From contig JAFCMP010000177.1 in the NCBI GenBank assembly GCA_017506865.1, positions 1 through 64,000 on the forward strand: a stretch of DNA of 64,000 nt. The letters are read 5' to 3'. How positions within the stretch are numbered: position 1 is the stretch's first letter; every line of letters begins with the position of its first letter. This DNA comes from Tribonema minus. Taxonomy: Eukaryota > Sar > Xanthophyceae > Tribonematales > Tribonemataceae. The notes below the pieces were generated by a model, which was not told where the DNA came from, made no database searches, and saw only the letters and a program-made list of their open reading frames with translations. Shown in pieces: positions 1 through 13,724 of this stretch. A program made the translations under genes and the position numbers.

Positions 1-3000
1 CCCTTAGCAGGCTTCTGCTGGATCATGAACCAGGTCCCCAACTTAACCTTCATTGCGCGCTGACCGCTTCATTAGCCTTGTCAACTCTGCGCGCCTTGAT
101 GCCATATGCCTCATCAATAACCTTCTGTGCCATTTTGAGGTTGACGCGCTTGCGTTCAATCTCAGAATGTAAGTCGCCACCATGCACTTCATCAGGGAAG
201 GTTTCGAACGGCAGGGACGGCTCGCGGCCATACACACAGTAGAAAGGGCTCAGGCCTGTTTCTTCTCTGGGGGTGGACCGGAGAGCGAACTGCACAGCCT
301 CAACGCCCTCATGCCAATTCTGTTGGGTCTTGTCAACCCAGGCAGTCAGAATGGCCATGATGCGTTCATTTTGCCGTTCAGCGACCCCATTTGCCTGTGG
401 GTGGTATGCACTTGTGTCAATTTTCATGATCCTGAAAATTGAGCACAAATCGCGCACCACAATGTTCAGAAACTCCTTGCCTTGGTCCGACACCAGCTCC
501 TCTAACATGGATCCCATTTCTAGGATTACCTTGTACAAGAGCCTTGCAACCGTATGCATGTCCTTGTTTTTAATTGGCATGAGCCAGCAAAATCCAGAGC
601 GTGCCTCAATTACTGTCAGCAGCCCTATGTGCCCCTCTGAAGACACCACCGAGGTCATGGTGATGTCAGTGTGCGCTCGCTGAAACATGCGAGTTGGCAG
701 TGTTAACATCATCTTGGCCTTGCCAGTCGTAGCCTTCTTGCGCTGTAGGCAAGACATGCAACTAGTGACATACGTGTGTACATCACTGCTGATGCGAGGC
801 CAGTAGAAGCGCTCAAACAGGCGGACATACGTGGCGCTTGCGCCGGCGTGACCGGCCGTGGCGTCGTCATGCCCCAGCCTCAAAACCAGAGGGCGCAGCG
901 CGGCGGGTACAAACCATTGGCGCAGCACCATCCCGCGTTTGGGGTGGCTGGTGGCCAGATGTACCAGCAGGCCGTCCTCCTCGTGACAGTACCAGTCACG
1001 GTTCACCATTAAGTGTGCAGCCAGCTCACTATCCTGCGGGTATATATTGTCCCTCAGAGTGCGTGACACTGCCTGACACAAGGGGTCCCGCTGCTGGAGC
1101 TCAATAAACGCTTCCCGGCTTAGCATTGCCGGCACAGGCGTGGTCCCGTCAACTGGTTCAGGGACCAGTTCATGGCTGGGCCTGCTGAGTGTGCGCTTAC
1201 GGCGTGGCTCCGACACCCCCTCTGTTCGCTGCGGGGGGATGGCGCCCCCTGGTAGCGGTACAGCGGTGTTGGCAGCGACCCGGCGGCGCTTGGCAGATAT
1301 GCTCGCAGTCTTGCTAGATGCCGAGGAGTCCCAGTCAGACTCTGCCGCCTCATCCATGCATGCATTAGCATACATATGCAAAGTAGCTGGACTGAAAGAC
1401 ATCGACGCAGTCTCTCCATCCGTCACGAAGAGTCTTCCTCGTCCAGCTCACATAGCAAAACATTGACCTCTTGGACCGTAAGCGTAGCCAGCCTGGCTGC
1501 TATGCTTGAGTCCTCACTTGCATTCTTCATGGCTAGCTCATTGAGCGAGAAGGGAGTGCCCCACTCATTGCTCACCAGTTTACCCCTGAAGTTGGCAATT
1601 TTAATTGCCGCTGCAGAAACATGTGACCCATGGTTGGTCGCCTTTGCTTGGTCAGCAAACTCCCCTAAGGGCGCCGCAAACTCTTCCACAAAATGTGCAA
1701 ACTTCACCCCTGAAGGTGGTGCTGCAAAGCATGGAATTGAGTCTGACCATTGCTCGTCTGCTTGCTCATACTCTCTAGGAGCGTCCAACTCTTTTTGCAT
1801 AGGGAGCCTGGACAGGCCGTCTGCATTTGAGCTCACCAGGCCTGGTCGGTGTTGTACGGTAATGTCGTACTCCAGCAACCTCATAGCCCACCGCATAAGC
1901 TTACCATTGTGGTCCTGCAAAGTCAGCAGCCATCGTAGGGCCGCCGCATCTGTAACCACTGTGACTGGGTTGCCCCACACGTAAGGTCGGTAATGGTTGA
2001 GTGACAGCACGACGGCCAGGCACTCTAGCGCGGTAGCGCCAAGTTTGGCGTCTTGTGTGGAATTAATTTTGAGAAGTAACCCACTACTACTTCCATTTCC
2101 TCCTTCCCATTTACTGTGCGCCTGCGGCCTGCCGCGGGGGCAGCTTCTTGCCACTAAGTGCCTGCACTGGTTTAAATTGCGTCAAAATGCCACTAGTGGC
2201 AGTTTGAGATGCATCAGTGTACAGCACAAATGGTAGTGAGAAGTCTGGGTGTGACACCAGTTTTGCCTCGCACATTGCCTTTTTTAATGCCTCAAAGGCA
2301 TCGCGCCTGCGCCTATCCCATACCATTTCTGCATCACTTTTGGTCAGCTCCACAAGTGGGGCTGCCAATGTCGCAAAATCTTGAACATACCGCCGGTAAT
2401 AGTTGAAGCAGCCCAGTACTGTACGTACTAGCCCCTTGTCAGCTCTCCCTTTGGCATTCAATGGCGCGCTCATGTCAGACATTGCCTGAACCTTTTCTGG
2501 GTCCGGACGAATGCCCCCTGATCCCACAATGTGACCAAGGAACTTGATCTCAGTTTGGAACCATTGGCATTTGTGCCGCGCCACACTTAGACCAGCGTCT
2601 TTGATGCGTGATAGGACGTCACGGATATGCGCAAGGTGCGTTTCCATGGAGTCATCATATATCAAGACGTCGTCGACGTAAACCATGGCATATGCACCTA
2701 GGGCAGCGCCCAAAGTGTTGTGCATCAAGCGTGTGAATTGCGCAGGCAAATTCACAAGCCCAAAAGGTGCCACTGTGTACTGCCATAGCCCTCCATCAGG
2801 TGTGCGGAATGCCGTTTTAGGCTTGTCACTTTCGCGCAATGGTATCTGATGGTAGCCCGCGGCCATGTCGACTGAGGACACGTACCGGGCGCCCTTCATT
2901 TGATGCACCATATCATCGATGTTGCCTAGACCTCTGCTGTCGCGCTTCGTGACAGCATTGAGACGGCGGAAGTCCACGCAAAATCGTATCTTATCACCTT

Positions 3001-6000
3001 GCCTTGCTAGTACTGGGTTGCATGCCCATGGACCATTGCTAGGCTCCACTTGCTTGCGCACATGCATGGCCTTGACATGTTCCATGATGTACTCTGCCTC
3101 CTTTTGCGCCCACCTCCTAGCCTTTTCAGCGATGGGCATTGCATCACCAGTGTCAATCTCAAACTCCATGAGGTTTGTCACTGTCGGATTTTTGGGGTCC
3201 TTTGCAAACACGCTCGCGAATTCGTTGAACACATCCATCAGATGCTCAGCATATGGCCTACCATCGGGGGCTTTCATATCATGAAGGTCACCTTTGGTGG
3301 GTAGCATCTCGCGTAGCTCTGCTTCAGTGCAGGGTTCCTGTGTGGTACGAGTGCGTTCTGTGCCTGGTGTAGCAGCAGACACATTAGCAGCACCATAGGT
3401 ACCAGCAGCCTTCCCCAATGCAATTGCTCGCAGCGCCGCGGTTGCAGCGTAGCTGAACTCGCTGTTCGGGTGGTGAGCTGCAGCCACCTGCAAGAGCTGT
3501 TGCTCAAGCTTGGTCGCAGATGCGTCCTCCAACTCAATGATATCCTCAGGCGAAGCCGGCCGTGCCTCACCAATGAAGGTGTTTCTGGCCATAAGCACCG
3601 GCTGGTCTGAGAAGTTCACCATGCGTGCGCGCACAGGGTTGTGCGCGCCAACAATATCCACCGACATGGCGGCCTTTACGCCCCTTTCTTGCAACTTCAA
3701 CATCGTCTGAGACATTGCGGGTTGTATTACTGCCGAGTAGGGGCTCAGCCCTTTCACTGGTGGGTGTAATACAACTTCAACGTTCACCTCGGTGTGCGCT
3801 GGAATGAGTATGTCATTCACCAGGCACACGGCACGATGCGCAGGGGGGGCTGGTACTTTGGGGCTAATTTTCACAGCCCCTGCGGTCTTAGCGCCTTGCC
3901 ACACCGTCCCATGCGCTGCCTCGCTGCCTAGCATCTTCAACTTTGGGCCGTCCGAACCTAACGGCTGGTATGTCAAATCCTCATAGTCAAAGAGGGTTTT
4001 GTACATGCCAAAGAAGTCGCTGCCTAGAATGGTGGTGATGGCCAAGTCCACAATGTAGAACTTGTGCCGCACCAGCTTGTTACCAAACCGTAAGGTGAGG
4101 TGCAAAGCGCCCACGATCTTGACCTGTGTGCGACTGTCTGCCAGTTCTATGACTGAATGGTCCCCCTTCTCAAGAGGGCATGTCGTCCCTGGAGATAGCT
4201 CATCCGCCGTTGCTTTTGCCATGATGCCTGCCTCAGCGCCGGGGTCCAGCAATGAGACAAAGTCTCGTTCTTTGAACCCACGTTGGTGCTGCACGCGTGC
4301 CTTCAGCCTGGCAAACCGCTGCTTGCTGGGCTGGCCACTTGGCAACACAACTGTCTCTCCCGGCCTCACCGAGGCGGGATCCACTTCAGCGGCTTGTGAG
4401 CGGCTCGCTTCATCGTGTAGCTTGGCAGCCACAGCGCTCACGCGAGGGTTGCCTAGCCCACGCCTGCGAGTTGCCTCATGCACCGTGTCGTCAAAGTGAT
4501 GCTCGTCTTCACTGGCGTATGCACCTTGTGAGGAGCCGCTAGGGTGTGACTGCACAAGTTCCTCTTCCTCAACTTCATCAACATCAGAGTCTGAGTCATT
4601 GCACGAGTCATTGAGCGCTGTGCAAGACCAAGGACCTGTGTTCAAACCTTCTGCACATATCATATCAGGGGTGACTGCATACTGCCAAGCACTGTATCGT
4701 GCGGTGATGGCCGCAACCCTAGCCTGCACCTTGCCTTGCTCAGTAGGAGTCTCTGCCACATGCATGTAATCTTCAGACCCTGGCAGCATCCATTCAGGGG
4801 GGGGTGCACTAGGGTCATGGTCCAGGCGGACACCCCGGGGACAAGGGGCGCCTACTTGAAGATCAAGCATGCCAGATCCCACAAGCCCAACGGCAATGTG
4901 AAAAGCCATGCGTGGCATGACTAAGTTTACAAGCCATAACTTCATGTCCTCAATGGTGGCCTTGCATGGCAAGTCACGTGTAAAGGTGAGCAGGACAGCC
5001 ATTTCACGCAATGACAGTACTCTTGCATTTTGCACAGGGCCAGCATCATGTTCATCATCAGCCACATAGTCAGCCAGATCCACTGGTGGTTTTCCAGGGT
5101 TCCGCCTGACCGGGCTGGGCATGCAGTCATCGGCATCATACACACTCTTGGTACCCTTCACGCGAGATTTCCAAAAGAAACAGCGCTCAGGGCAGCGAAG
5201 AACGCGCCGTACGGACATGGGTAATGATGAACGCTGAATTGCATTAATTAACGCCCCGAACCGTGCCATAGCGGTCGTGACACCAACCCCTGCCCGCGCA
5301 ATCACCACATACAGCCGCCGCCGGTGGCACGGTATGCTAAAATCCGACCCCTTCAGCTTGCTGACATAGAGACAGTAGCCGTGGGCCAGCAGCAAAGCCT
5401 GCGCGCGCGCCCACGCCTTGGAGCTGAGCATGGATACCACATTCTCGATGACACAGCAGCGCAGCTTCGCCCTCACAATCAGCCGCGCCGCCATGATCGT
5501 CACCTCCGCCGCTGCCCCCTCAACGCCACTCCCGTTTGCATAATCTGTGCACGGGGGGGACATTGTGGTGAGGTCAGGATCCAGTTCAGCCAGTGCTATG
5601 GCTACTGCATCATCGCTCAGGCACGCGTTTAAAACCTTGTGGGTGCCAGGGTGCAGTTCGTGGTACGCCTCACACACGCGGGGGCACTTGTCAACAGCAA
5701 GTTGAGTGTCCACCACAAGGCCTGCCACACTTGCCTGCTTTAAACCCTCGTCCCAGCCACCAATGCCGCAGCATATGGAGGCGTGTGTCACATGCCGCGC
5801 TGCACCCGCCACTGGCATGCCAGCATCAGGGTCCTGTGTCACAGCGGTAGCACAGACAGGCGATTCGCTTGCATTAGGTATGGTAACCGTATGCGGCGAA
5901 CCAGTGTTTGATGGGGGAGTATCGTTTGCACTATCACCTTCAAGTTGCATGTTAGCATCAGCCGTAGACTGCGACACTTCCGCGAGGGAAGGTACGCTGG

Positions 6001-8221
6001 GTAACGAAGGATGCAACATAGCCAGCAATACGGCGTCATTGTGCCCAGGCGCGCGCTCACGTGGTGAGGTTGCGATGGACGCGGAGACGCACATATCACG
6101 TTGACCAAAAGCATGTTCAAGTTCAACTGCGGCGCGCGCACCGCTGGTGCCACCCCCTGAGAGGGCCGCACGCGCGCGCGCGAGCGAAGTAGACTCACCC
6201 TGAGCCCTCTGCCAGGCCACAAAGGCCATCATCTTGTGATACTCGTCCGCCTCCGCTGGCGTTGGCGCAGCGGCAGCAGCCGCCGCTGCCACGACCGGCG
6301 CCTGCGGCATAGCAGCCGGGGGCGGAAAAGGGGGGCGGGGACCGTACCGCGTGTACTGATTCGCCTGATGCGCCGGTGGCGCGCCGCGCGGCTCACCGCG
6401 CGGCCCGCCGTACGGTGCGGCGCGGGGGCGGCGGGAAGGATCAAACGCCGGGCAGTTGGGCGTGTTGCGATGCATGTCAACGGCGATACCGCGCGGCAGC
6501 GTTGTCTGGCAGTCAAAGCATACCCAGTGAGAACGCGGGTTGAACTGCACCATGCCTGAATTGTCATGCTCAGGCGCGGGGGGCCCACGCCTGGCGGGCG
6601 CGGCTGCCGGAGCCGACTTGGCGGCTACAGCAGCAGCTCGCACCTCCAAGGCTTTCTCCTTTTTGGCGAGGCGCCTCTCCTTGTCCGCCAGCGCCCTCTC
6701 CTTGCGCGCAATCTGCGAGGCAGAGGGCGTCTGGCGCGGCGCGTCACTTGCTTGCGACGCGTCGTCGCGCAAACTCTCGCGGTCAGAACCATCCTGCGAC
6801 GTGGGTCCGCCCTTGCTCGCGGCATGGGCTTTCCCGTTCCAGGTGCGCTCAATGTGCTCCTGAATGCTCGCAAGACCAGCGTCCTGCCAGCCCCTCCCCA
6901 GTGCAACCCTAGCGGCCGTCCGCTCCTTGGATGAGATGAGGCGTAAGTAGTGAAGCTTTTCAGAAAACTCACGAGAACTTTCGCTACCACCTGCCTGTAC
7001 AACCATGTTCCGCACGCGGAGAGCCAACTCCCCAGGGCTCTCGCTCGGGAGACGCCTGGCTTGAAGTAGAGAATTGTACACCTTCTCTTGGGCAGCTTCA
7101 GAGTTGAAGTGCTCAATTATGGCTGCACAACGTTCTGCGTACGTTAGCTGCTCCCACCCCTTCCGCTTGCCGCCGACCTCTAGGGACAGTAGGCGCACAG
7201 TTGAAAGTAAGGGTTTGTCCTTCGACGCCTGTATGGCCACACTTAGAGCGTGGACCTTGACGTCCTCTGCCATGGAGCGCAGCGCAGCGGTGAGTGAGTC
7301 AAGCCTGGTGACACATACACCTACGCGAGAAGAGAGGTCGGCTACGCCGGCAATCCTACCAGCCTTCGCATAGACGTCTCCCTTGCCCCTGTTAGCAGCG
7401 TCAGCGCCGTCCGCTCGGGACGGTTCACTGCCATCGTCGCTGGGGGTCGTGGTGACCCCAGTGCTCGACGGCGCAGTATGAGACATCTGAATCGAGGCCG
7501 CCACGCCAACGCGGGGCGGGGCAACCTGGACCAAACGCCCTGCCTGCAAGTGCTGCACCAGCTGCACCTTCTCGAACGCCTTGAGACGGCGCAGTGTATC
7601 TGCATCGCCAAGATCGCGATCCATGATTGCGTCGAGTTCTATGCGAGCAGTCTCCAAAGCGCTGAATCTCTGTGAGTACGCGCAGCGGTCAACTTCTACC
7701 TGCTCCATGCTCGCCTTAAGACGTGGAAGCTGGTACGTGATCGCATAGAGGTCCGTCTTGTACATTGTACGTTCAGGGGAACCCTCCTTGCTAGCATCGC
7801 GCAGGCCACGCAACACCTTAGCCTGGGCGTCAAGGTCCTGGAAACGTTCTTGCAGCTGTACCTCGTCTGCAGACAGTCTCGCCGAGGCAGATGCCCCGGA
7901 CTTGTGCGAGGCCGTCAACAGCTCGAGCAGCCGGGTATAACGGGCTCTGGATACGGTTAGACCGGCACCAGTCTCACCCGCATCAGAGCTGGCGTCGTCA
8001 CCGGCGCCAGCGCATATCTCGTCGTCGAGCTCCGCCTCTCGCTCGCTACCGCCAACGGCCGGCGCAGGAGGGGTTGCGGGCTCCTTTGACGACTTGGACT
8101 TCTTCGCGGGCTTCTCCGGCTTGTCAGCCGGTGCCGCATCAGCCTTGCCCTTACTCCCCTTTCTTTTCGTGGAGGAGTCCGAGTCTGCACATGGAACAGG
8201 ATCATGTGTTGAGTCTCTCAA
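1..8221 (-). mobile_element. Ty3/gypsy LTR retrotransposon carrying a DNA cytosine methyltransferase (fossil, truncated by window edge)
   Basis: This is the internal region of a Ty3/gypsy element read on the minus strand. Parts in order: a Lys/Ala-rich gag with a coiled-coil-like stretch and a Cys/His knuckle (about 8220-6100, knuckle near 6450-6525); a C5 cytosine methyltransferase (about 5795-4860); a retropepsin-like protease with DPGA and an ILGSDF strand (about 4290-3940); reverse transcriptase with YVDD near 2670 (about 3200-2400); RNase H (about 2300-1890); and integrase with an HHCC zinc site and a DDE core (about 900-100). The order PR-RT-RH-IN is typical of gypsy. The coding region is interrupted by about two breaks, so this copy is broken but otherwise well preserved. 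Its end lies beyond position 1, so no LTR pair is visible and it cannot be dated; the near-continuous coding suggests a fairly young insertion. Confidence 0.93.
4860..5795 (-). other. C5 cytosine DNA methyltransferase domain inside the gypsy element
   Basis: The stretch between gag and protease shows the ordered motifs of C5 DNA methyltransferases. A motif I-like CCGIGGWDEGL (SAM binding) lies near 5740-5795. The catalytic motif IV, SPPCTDYA, lies near 5530-5570. A motif VI-like IENV lies near 5450, and a motif VIII-like CHRRRLYVV near 5315-5345. A late motif resembling the conserved C-terminal segment lies near 4870-4925. It sits in the same element-borne coding region, not beside it as a separate gene. 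The family transfers a methyl group from S-adenosylmethionine to cytosine C5. Retrotransposon-borne enzymes of this kind are known from dinoflagellates and charophytes. Which DNMT subfamily this one belongs to cannot be told from motifs alone. Confidence 0.9.
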
Positions 8222-9720
8222 ATATACCCCTCACCATCCAACAATAAGGTATCCATCAGCCTGGGAGAACAAAAATTATTATAGTACTCATCAAGAGAGC
8301 CTCTCTTGGAACATGGGATGTCCCTGTGCGCTCGCCCGTGCAATTAGCCAGCCCGGGACGTGCACAGAACACACCGGCACTCCCATGAGATGCATGTGGT
8401 TGCCAATCATAGCCACGCAAGTCAGTAGAACCACGGGCTCCCGCAACCGTGTCAACCGCGGCATGCTATGTCTCAATGCATTTGATTCTAGTGCGGCAGC
8501 GGCAGAGCAGAGTTACTGTTGTTGCTGCGCAAGCACCATATGCACACCTGTTTATCGTCGTAGTTAACGCTGTTGCCTAGCTGATTGTGGCCTGCACCAA
8601 TCCAACACCTCCGGTATGCAACCGTTACCTAAGTTGCTCTGGGTAGCAACTTCAAGCGAGCGTCGACGCATTCGCAAGACGAACTGTGATCATCAGCTCG
8701 ATTACACCATCATCAGATGGTGCCGAGAAACAAAGGGTGGGGGGTGATGGGTAACCTCGCAAGCCCACTAATGCCCGTGCAAGTCAGTACGGGAGAACCC
8801 GTACCGCAGCTTTCGACAGTCAGCCTCATCATCTCAATTACACAGCGTTAACAGCCGACGTCATGCGAAGCAACTACGGGTGTGTGAGCCGCTGCTAAGC
8901 ATGATTCCTCCGACACAGGCACTGGAGCTAGGGCGGCTCACGCAGCATAAAAGCACTGCTGCTCAGTGTTCACTTGGTAGCGACAGCTGGCACAACCAAG
9001 CAAAGGATGCGGCATGCAGGCGCATATTTACAATGTGCATGCACACCGACCCCTGCGCTAAATTCCTCCTCGTAGCTGCCTCCAGTTAGTACGAGCGGTA
9101 ACCAACACTCAGCGCGTCCGCCTCGCGAAGGGCCGATACTGAATGATTGGACGATTTCCTATTCGGTCAATTGGCCTACGTTAAGGAGCGGGAAAGCAAC
9201 GTTGGCGCTCCAGAGCACGTGTTGATGAGGGCAAGCGAGGGCTAACGATACGATATTTAAGGAGCACGTGTAGCTTGGTTCGTCAGGGCCCGCCAGAGCG
9301 AAGCAAGGGGTGGGTAAGGACTGTCTGTAGGTGCCATGAAAAGGAGTTGGGGTTATATTTGTTATGTTAAGCCTGTCTTACTTGTAGATGGGGCAGCGTT
9401 GGCTTGGGCTGATTTAGAAGGGTCCATGATGGTTGATGGTTGTTGGCTTCAGTTGTCTCTATCCTGGAGCCGTGGTATCCTAGCTGACTGACAAGAACCG
9501 AGGCCTTGCAAGCACAACCCTTCATCTGGGGAGACTCAAGGGTCTCACCGGTTAAGGGGTTTTCCTGCAATGTTCCCCTAGTTCGAACCAATTGCCCTGG
9601 GCCCTAATAACGGCCGAATATAATAGAGTTGAAACATCATAAGCCAGAAGGCTACATAAATAGTTTACGTTACATACAGCTGCCCGTGTCATGCGCCTGC
9701 CTCGTGGTATACTGTAGTAC
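8222..9720. other. Flank of the gypsy element; no gene recognised
   Basis: This 1.5 kb adjoins the gag side of the element and should contain its leader and first LTR. The partner LTR is outside the window, so no LTR boundary, primer-binding site or target duplication could be defined. The short open frames here are not convincing. No other feature is supported. Confidence 0.4.
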
Positions 9721-9724
9721 ATAT

Positions 9725-10460
9725 GATGTGGCAGCGGCAGCGGCACTGCAACAGCGGCAGCGCGTGCTACAGGACCAGGGGCAGAGGCCGCAGTCGGCAC
9801 AGCCACAGCGCCTCGGCCGCTAATGGTGCAGCCATGGCACTCTGGCAGCACCATGTGACACGGCGCAGCTGCACCTGGACCTGCAGCCGTGCGGCAGCGG
9901 CAGCGGCACCAGCAGCAGCGGCGGCGCACCGTGTGACAGCGCAGCTATTCTAGCGGCACCAGCAGCTGCTCCATTGAGAGCGGCAGCAGCAGTGGCAGCA
10001 CATGGCGCCGCTGCGCCGGCAGCACCAGCAGCACCAACGGCAGGTGTTGCATGCGCAGGCAACACATGCTTCAAGGGCTGCTGCACTGCTGCAGCAGCAA
10101 CAGGGGCAGCGGCAGCAGGTGGCACCGCAGCCGTTCTGATGGCAGCGGCGGCAACGGCGCTACTAGTTGCAGCGGCCAAATTGAATGTGGCACGCAATGC
10201 AGCTGCCCCGGCGGCAGCAGTAACGCCAGCACTGGCTGCAGCAGTGGCGGCAGGCGGCGCACTGCAGCCGCTGCTCCAGCCTGAGTGCCTGCAGTATGCT
10301 ACAAGGTGCAGCAGCATCAGAGGCGGCGCGTCTGTCCTGCATTTACATGATTGCCACAGTTGCCGCAGCTCTGCATGCGGCAACAGGTGACAAGCTGGAA
10401 CATCAGTGCTGCCAGCACCTCTATCACCGCTGCTGCAGCAGCAGCCACTGGTGCAGCCAC
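9725..10460. repeat. GCN/CAG-rich low-complexity block
   Basis: The block is dominated by interrupted GCA, GCG, CAG and CTG triplets. Several frames on both strands stay open and translate as Ala-rich, Gln/Ser-rich or Leu-rich strings, as expected of triplet low-complexity DNA and not of one conserved protein. An Ala-rich exon of an unrecognised gene cannot be excluded, but no domain is visible. Confidence 0.75.
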
Positions 10461-11080
10461 CTCCGCCCCAGTGGTGCCGTGAGTCTCGCTAGCACCGCAA
10501 GAGCCTGAGCACCGTGACCACCATGGGTGCTGCTTCTGATTGTGAACTCAACCAAGAAGGTTGCACAAGCCAAATACAGTGAACCTTTGTAAACCATGCA
10601 TGGATGGTTATGCTGTTTTGACAATCAACTGAACACGCGCACAGGCTGGCCACGTGCGACAGGAAACGAGACAGATTTGTTTCAAGTCACTGCAATGCCG
10701 TGTGCAGTGCTGACTGACGTTAAATGTTGCAGCAACAGAGGCATCTGCCCAGCACTATGAACATGCATATGCATGTAGCAATCGCATATGCGTGTATACT
10801 GGCACATACAGCAACAGCAAATTTGTTCATGTCATTAAGCTGACTTGCGTGCATCGAAGTGTCGTTATACAAGCAAACAAGTGCACCACCACAATTACTG
10901 CACACGACGTTTGCAACAACATGCAATTGCCTATTGCTGATGCGGCATCATGGCTCAGCGCTGTCGCAAGTCGCATACGCTCATGCTAAGAAGCCGAACC
11001 TGTGGGTGAGCGTAAAGCACCTCGCTATTAGTATCTGTGTTGAGCTAATTGAGCACGTGAAGCTGGAGCGATTGGAACTC
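10461..11080. other. Unassigned sequence
   Basis: I see only short open frames and no repeat or domain in this stretch. Confidence 0.4.
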
Positions 11081-11243
11081 CCAGGTTGAAGAGGCTTTCT
11101 GGAAACAGGAGCGGCGATAGGCCATCCAGTGCCTCCCTATCATCCCCCCCCTCCTCCTGGCATTCATGCGCATGCGCAGTGTTGGTGTCCTCACCAGCGA
11201 GCACACCTAGCGGGGGGGGTTATCATGACGAACTCGCCTGGCT

Positions 11244-13034
11244 TCACGTCGCCAGGAAACCATACATCATACCCATTCTGAGCGCATGTTGTGATGTACA
11301 CGGTGGCATCACATGCGCCTCCTGAATGGTGCGGTGCACAGCAGCTGAGCCATATGATACTGTTGCCTCTTCATTGCGCTGGTGACGACCAGCCTTGATA
11401 TTGGCGACTGCGGTTCTAACGGTCATGGGCGGGAGGCTAAACTCGTCGTAGCATACTCTACTAGGAAGCTGGTCCCCTGTTCTGCCTTAGATGTGGCGCA
11501 GCCTGTTTGCGCCATGCCAACGCCCGCAGTCGCTTCTTCACCAGCGCCACTCACCGCAGGTACGGATGGCAAGTCCCGCTGGTCCGAATCACCAGTGGCC
11601 ACTTGAAGTGGAACGGCGCAGTGCGCAATGGCGCAAATTGTCTTTCTAGTATACATGTTCACAATGTATTTCTTGTCCTGGCTCGTGGGAAGCAGCGCAT
11701 CCTTGCCTCGCGCAGAAGGGGTGAATCTAGACGGTATTTTTGATGGACCTGGATGTCTTTCCACATCTTCAAGTTGAAGTCGGCGTCGTGGCGAGTAAGG
11801 TCAACGGCGAGGGCGTACTCCGACCCGCTGAATCCCTGCACATCAGCGATCACCATTTGTCAAGACAGAGGGAGTGATGCAGGAGGAGTCAGCATGAAGG
11901 AAAGCACAACTCTGGACAGCACAATACGGCCTCGCTTTGCCAAAACATCTGCAGAGGGTGTAGGAAGCCAAGTACCACAGCACTTTGTGTAGCCTGCATT
12001 TCGGTCGGCCAGCTTAAACTGTGATTCGGTACTAAAAAGGTACAACAAAGACTCGCGATGTGAGGAGCAAATCCAGTCATATGTTTGTTTCAGACATGAC
12101 ATCAGAAACTACTGGTAGTACACAATGGGTCCTGAAAACGGGGGGGCGGTGCGTGGATCGCTAATGTAAGGAGTGGTTGTGATGAGGATAGTGAACTTCA
12201 GTTGAACATCTGCTGCTAACAGAGAATGCAACTGTTTCTGTGGCAGCGTTTGCTCTGCAGTTTAAGGCTGGGCCAGGCTTAAAATGTACTGTGACATCCT
12301 ACTGCATACTGAAGCAATCGTAATCTTAACCCTAACCCCCAACCCTAGAAGAAGTGCAGATGACCTGCTGCGCATAGCCCTAAACCCAGCGCGAACCGCA
12401 ACGCTGTGTGCATCGTCAAACACTTCCAACTTCCCAAGTCTTACAGTGCCGCTACATGCCTTGGGGTTTGTAATTGGCAAAGTAGGAGCAGCTGTAATCG
12501 AGCTGCGCCACAAGTGAAACACTGACAGCTTCTGCAGTTGCAAAATGCTTGTTGCAATGGATGATGCACGCCTGCTCTACATTATGTAACGTGCAATCAA
12601 GAGATTGCATACATTGTAAACAACAAGTCAGCGAGCGTCAGTGGCACTTACCCACAAATCGCGGTCGTAGCGACAGCTTGGGACCTCCTGCCACGCTGAT
12701 TGTGGGGAGTTGTGCCTCACGAACAGCAGTCTTGGGTGAGCTTGGCAGTGTGCGCAGGTGCAGGTGCCAAAGCGCTTGAGCACAGACACGCCCCAGCTCC
12801 AGCCACGACTTGCCCCCAGTGATGCTGGCAGAGCAGATAGCATGCGGTCTGCCGGTTGCTGCCAGTACCACTGTGCCGAGGCTTCTGGCCGGTGGAATGG
12901 CGTTGATGGTCAGGTGTCTCCACCTCCAAATGCTGCGATCTCTAATCAGCTCCTCCAAGTTGTACTGACTCGACTTGAAGTGCTTGTCGCGGCTGCTGCT
13001 GTGCAGGGCTTGCGTGAGGACCTCCTGTGTGCGG
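11244..13034 (-). CDS. Possible multi-exon gene of unknown function
   Basis: Several minus-strand open frames follow one another here with plausible splice signals. One exon-like block runs from about 13034 (after a CACACAG acceptor) to about 12650 (before GTAAGT). It contains the string IWRWRHLTINAIPPARS, faintly like a kelch-type W...L...PPAR pattern. Further blocks lie near 12050-11860, near 11856-11660 (containing FNLKMWKDIQVHQKYR) and at 11764-11244. I recognise no family and could not build a chain that keeps frame. It may be a real lineage-specific gene, a decayed gene or chance. Confidence 0.25.
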
Positions 13035-13724
13035 AAACAAGTTGACAGTTCAACGCACTACGATGAGCCAGCAGCTTTGTAGCACGCACAGGTCAGAGAG
13101 GCACCACTAATAAGGCAAGCAATGTTTAAAATAGGTTGTCATGCAGAACTGCACGGCAGCAGCAGCTGACAGCGTCAGATGTTCATGCAGTGCACAGCCT
13201 GCGGCCACGCTGCCTTACCCGTGCGCGCAAACAGTGTGTGCGCCAGCGCTGGCAGCAAATACGATGGCAGCAAAGCCACACACTCAATGCGGTTACATTA
13301 CCGCTCACCTCCACGACCGAGATTCTCTGTGCAGTCTGGTCTTGATGGTGTTGTGGCTGTAACTATGTGTGCCTGTGTAGCGGGCTGTGCCACATTTGAC
13401 AAGATGGCAGCAACACAACGACACTGTTCTTGAGATATCTGTGTGAGCACTGTTTTGATCCATACATACTCCTAAACCCTGTCAGCTGAAGGCAAGAACT
13501 GCGGCCAATGATTCCAAAATGTTGTTACATGGTACCTTGAAGGTGCACATGAGGTCCCCGACACCGGCATCACAATTTCATCAACACGGCAGTGCTGCTC
13601 GTGTAATGTACCTAATGTCATTGGAGACACATGTGACGGCAGATAACTCCATAAGATAATAGCCCTGCGGGCTGGGGGAAAGTCCTAGGGACGCGTGCAG
13701 ATAGAGTGCACCATGGTGCTACAA
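13035..13724. other. Unassigned sequence
   Basis: The short plus-strand frames near 13136-13433 show no recognisable domain. Nothing else was seen. Confidence 0.35.

Noticed and set aside
9560-9620. tRNA-like GGTTCGA string on the minus strand
   Set aside because: No acceptor stem, D-arm or anticodon arm could be placed around it.
9820-10383. Ala-rich 187-codon frame as a gene
   Set aside because: The opposite strand and other frames are equally open with different repeat strings, which is the mark of triplet low-complexity DNA.
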